12,429 nucleotides of DNA. Source: Candidatus Pacearchaeota archaeon (lineage in GTDB: Archaea > Nanobdellota > Nanobdellia > Pacearchaeales > GW2011-AR1). Numbering within the stretch: position 1 is the stretch's first letter; each line of letters starts with the position of its first letter. Below are positions 9,789 through 12,429 of this stretch, piece after piece. The translations under genes and the position numbers were made by a program. A model generated the notes under the pieces. That model worked only from the letters and a program-made list of their open reading frames with translations, was not told the origin of the DNA and did no database searches. The DNA lies in assembly GCA_016186375.1 (NCBI GenBank), contig JACPLS010000003.1, forward strand, positions 1 to 12,429. The letters run 5' to 3'.

Positions 9789-12389
9789 ATGGAGATGAAA
9801 GGAGAAATAAAGTATATTGAGGCTAGTAGCGCAGAGGAAGTTAAGAGTATGCTAAATCCGTTAGTTGGAGAATGGTTTTTCAATAGATTTAAGGAATTTA
9901 GTTTAACACAGCTTTATGGAGTTAAGCAAATTCATGATAGAAGGAATATTTTGATTAGTGCTCCCACCGGGGGCACGAAGACATTGACTGCCTTTTTAGG
10001 AATTATTAATTATTTAGTTGAACTAGCATTAAAAAATGAATTGGAAGACAAAACTTATGCTGTTTATGTTTCTCCATTAAAAGCACTTAGCGGTGATGTT
10101 TTTGTGAATCTCATCACCCCTCTTAAAGAAATTAAAGAACTTGCTGATACGAAAGGAAAAAAAATACAAGAAATTAGAGTCGGGCTTCGAACAGGAGATA
10201 CAGAGGCAAGTGAAAGAGCAAAACAAGCTAAAAAAATTTCACATATTTTTGTCACAACACCTGAAAGTTTAGCTATCGTACTGACCACGGAAAAATTCGT
10301 TGGGAGTCTTAATGCACTTGAATTCATTATCGTTGATGAGATTCATGCAACAACTAATAAAAGAGGAGTTTATCTTTCATTGACTCTTGAAAGGCTTTGT
10401 AATTACAGCCTTATTGAACCTGTTAGGATTGGGCTTAGCGCCACAATCTCGCCCTTGGAAGAAATTGCTAGGTTTTTGGTTGGAAATGAGAGAGATTGTT
10501 TAATTGCTAATGTAAAATTGATGAAAAAAATTGAAATTGGCTTAGATTTTCCTGGAGAAAGTATATTAGAAGCCGAAAATATTGAAAACCAAAGGAAATT
10601 ATATCAATTATTGGACGAGTTAATTCAATATCACAAGACAACACTTATTTTTACTAATACCCGCGCTGCAACTGAAAGAATTATACATTATTTAGATATG
10701 CATTTCCCGAAAAAATATGTTGGGCTAATCGGAGCACACCATAGCTCTATGAGTAAAGAAAAGAGATTTGAAATTGAAGATAAGTTGAGAAAAGGGGAAT
10801 TGAAAGTTGTTGTTTCGAGTACATCACTTGAATTGGGAATTGATATTGGAAGCATAGATTTAGTCATAATGCTACGGTCGCCTAAGGGGGTTGCTAGGGC
10901 ACTACAGAGAATTGGGAGGGCAGGCCATCAATTACATGCTAATCCTAAAGGAAAATTTATTGTTCTGGATAGAGATGACCTTGTTGAGTGTTCTGTCCTA
11001 ATGAAAAACATGAAGGAAGGAAAGATAGAGAGAGCCGATATTCCTAAGAATGCTCTTGATGTATTAGCTCAGCAAATTTACGGCATGGCAATAAGTAGAA
11101 TTTGGGATGTTGATGAAATGTTGGATGTAATTCGAAAGAGTTATTGTTATGAAACTTTGACAAAGGAAGATTTTTTAGATGTTGTCAGTTATTTGGCTGG
11201 AGAATATGCTTTGGAACATAGAAATGTTTATGCCAAAATATGGTATGATGAAAAAGAGAAAAAGATTGGGAAAAGAGGAATGCTTGCTCGAGTGATCTAT
11301 ATGACTAATGTTGGAACTATCCCTGAAGAAGGATTTGTTAATGTTGTTGTTCAATCTGGCGGAGATAATGGACAGACTGTTGGAAAAATCGATGAATCTT
11401 TTTTGGAAAGAATGAAAAGAGGCGATATTTTTGTTTTGGGTGGAGCGAAATACCAATTTTTGTTTTCGAGAGGGATGAAAGCTTATGTTAGGAGTGGAGT
11501 GACTAAGAACCCTACTATTCCTTCTTGGTTTTCTGAAATGCTGCCATTAAGTTTTGAAGTTACATTAGATATTGGAAGAATTAGAAAAATTATAAAAGAA
11601 AAATTAAAACAGAAAGAATTGTGTGTTGATTTCATTATGGGATATTTTTATTGTGAAAAACATATTGCAGAAGAAATATATGATTATTTTCTGGAACAGG
11701 AGAAATTTTCTGAAGTGCCTCATGAATCATTATTGATTGTGGAGAAATTTAAGGAAGAAAAAGAGTATTTGCTTTTCCACAGCTTATATGGGAGGAGAGT
11801 CAATGACGCACTTGCACGAGCATTTGGATTTGCTGCTGCTCGTTTAAGGCATAGAGATGTTGAAATGGGAATAAACGATAATGGGTTTTTTATTGGAGGA
11901 GAAGAGTTAAATGAAAATAAAATAATTGGGGCAGTAAGCAGTAAGAATGTGGAAGAGATATTAAAAGAAGCTATTGAAAAAACAGAAATCTTACAGAGAA
12001 GGTTCCGGCATTGCGCCGCCCGCTCACTAATGATATTACGAAAATATAAGGGAAGGGAAAAGAGCGTTGGAAAACAACATATGCACTCTGGATTTTTACT
12101 CAGTGCTGTAAGGAAAATTAGTAATGAGTTTCCAATTTTGCGAGAGGCCAGAAGAGAGGTTTTTGAGGATTTAATGGATATTAAAAATGCAAAAAGAGTA
12201 CTGGAATGGATAGAACAAGGGAAAATAAAAGTAAAAAAAATCAGGACGCCTATTGTTTCTCCATTTGGATTGAATTTGATGTTGCAGGGAAGAAGTGATT
12301 TGATAAAGATGGAAGATAGAGCATCGTTTTTGAAGAGAATGCATGAATTACATATGAAAGTTATTGGAGAGAAGGAGGGTAAGAGGTAA
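9789..12389 (+). CDS. lhr: Lhr-type SF2 DNA helicase
   Basis: This 866-aa protein is complete and of normal length for archaeal Lhr-core helicases, ATP-driven 3'-5' translocases implicated in DNA repair and recombination. Motifs appear in order: Q-motif region (FSLTQLYGVKQIH, 38-49), Walker A APTGGTKT (58-65), Ia SPLKAL, TTPES (156-160), DEIH (183-186), SAT (217-219), IFTNTR, GAHHSSM, STSLELGIDIG (344-354) and QRIGRAGHQ (373-381). The Lhr-specific winged-helix and beta-barrel part follows (about 415-600), with MTNVGTIPEE, VGKIDESF and PTIPSW. The Walker A glycine just before Lys64 is Thr (GGTKT where GSGKT is usual); every other motif is intact, so activity is expected. ATG 9789 is used; ATG 9795 fits the promoter better. 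It ends 40 nt before the window edge. Confidence 0.92.
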   Translation: MEMKGEIKYIEASSAEEVKSMLNPLVGEWFFNRFKEFSLTQLYGVKQIHDRRNILISAPTGGTKTLTAFLGIINYLVELALKNELEDKTYAVYVSPLKALSGDVFVNLITPLKEIKELADTKGKKIQEIRVGLRTGDTEASERAKQAKKISHIFVTTPESLAIVLTTEKFVGSLNALEFIIVDEIHATTNKRGVYLSLTLERLCNYSLIEPVRIGLSATISPLEEIARFLVGNERDCLIANVKLMKKIEIGLDFPGESILEAENIENQRKLYQLLDELIQYHKTTLIFTNTRAATERIIHYLDMHFPKKYVGLIGAHHSSMSKEKRFEIEDKLRKGELKVVVSSTSLELGIDIGSIDLVIMLRSPKGVARALQRIGRAGHQLHANPKGKFIVLDRDDLVECSVLMKNMKEGKIERADIPKNALDVLAQQIYGMAISRIWDVDEMLDVIRKSYCYETLTKEDFLDVVSYLAGEYALEHRNVYAKIWYDEKEKKIGKRGMLARVIYMTNVGTIPEEGFVNVVVQSGGDNGQTVGKIDESFLERMKRGDIFVLGGAKYQFLFSRGMKAYVRSGVTKNPTIPSWFSEMLPLSFEVTLDIGRIRKIIKEKLKQKELCVDFIMGYFYCEKHIAEEIYDYFLEQEKFSEVPHESLLIVEKFKEEKEYLLFHSLYGRRVNDALARAFGFAAARLRHRDVEMGINDNGFFIGGEELNENKIIGAVSSKNVEEILKEAIEKTEILQRRFRHCAARSLMILRKYKGREKSVGKQHMHSGFLLSAVRKISNEFPILREARREVFEDLMDIKNAKRVLEWIEQGKIKVKKIRTPIVSPFGLNLMLQGRSDLIKMEDRASFLKRMHELHMKVIGEKEGKR

Positions 12390-12429
12390 ATTTACTACTA
12401 TGGAGAATTAATTTTTTGAGGATTGTTTA

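Noticed and set aside
10064..11456. Minus-strand open frames inside the helicase gene
   Set aside because: They are shadows of an intact 866-aa helicase with all motifs and have no promoters of their own.

Overview
The window is AT-rich and looks archaeal. It encodes an archaeal-type Lhr helicase and many small antitoxin/toxin pairs. Nearly every gene or operon has a TATA-like box centred about 24-26 nt before its ATG, the spacing expected for leaderless archaeal mRNAs; only a 54-aa membrane protein has a strong Shine-Dalgarno site. The gene types (DUF2283/DUF4258 modules, small winged-helix proteins, a coiled-coil/wHTH pair, a conserved-looking 116-aa HTH protein) resemble DPANN archaea of the Woesearchaeota/Pacearchaeota kind. 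That placement comes from recall of families, not from a search.

Positions 1-4730 form a toxin-antitoxin island, almost all on the minus strand. In order it holds a PBECR-like/DUF2283 pair, a DUF2283 gene broken by a one-base frameshift, a DUF4258/DUF2283 pair, a plus-strand winged-helix protein, a MazF-like toxin with its antitoxin and a small zinc-finger-like protein, two unrecognised genes, an AbrB/PIN (VapBC) pair and a RelE pair. Most partners overlap by 4-10 nt. Two dispersed repeat families sit just upstream of these promoters. Family A is GC-rich and hairpin-forming (core GGCGCTTCGCGCC). Family B is a 17-nt imperfect palindrome (GCTGAAAGTTTTTAGCG). Two B copies lie the same distance from their TATA boxes.

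Positions 4890-6480 hold small unrecognised genes: a CxxC/CxxC protein too short for routine ORF calling, a helical protein, a 125-aa protein and a 54-aa membrane protein. A roughly 475-nt non-coding stretch follows, with a candidate structured RNA and an array of CTGTTT motifs.

Positions 6480-8230 are the most unusual part. Two convergent genes encode proteins of the same layout: N-terminal coiled coil, low-complexity linker, C-terminal winged helix. Each carries many copies of its own short DNA motif inside the linker-coding region (AAACAGCTGTTT in one, CCAACAAACCAA in the other). In both genes the same DNA word is read in two different reading frames, giving different peptides. This suggests that the DNA, not the peptide, is what is conserved. 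The linker-coding DNA could be a binding-site cluster for the encoded protein (autoregulation, partition/segregation or an iteron-like origin); which of these is not decided by the sequence.

Positions 8287-12389 hold a small unrecognised gene, a conserved-looking HTH gene, a membrane-anchored extracytoplasmic protein split by an apparent frameshift, and a complete Lhr-type SF2 helicase with an altered Walker A motif.
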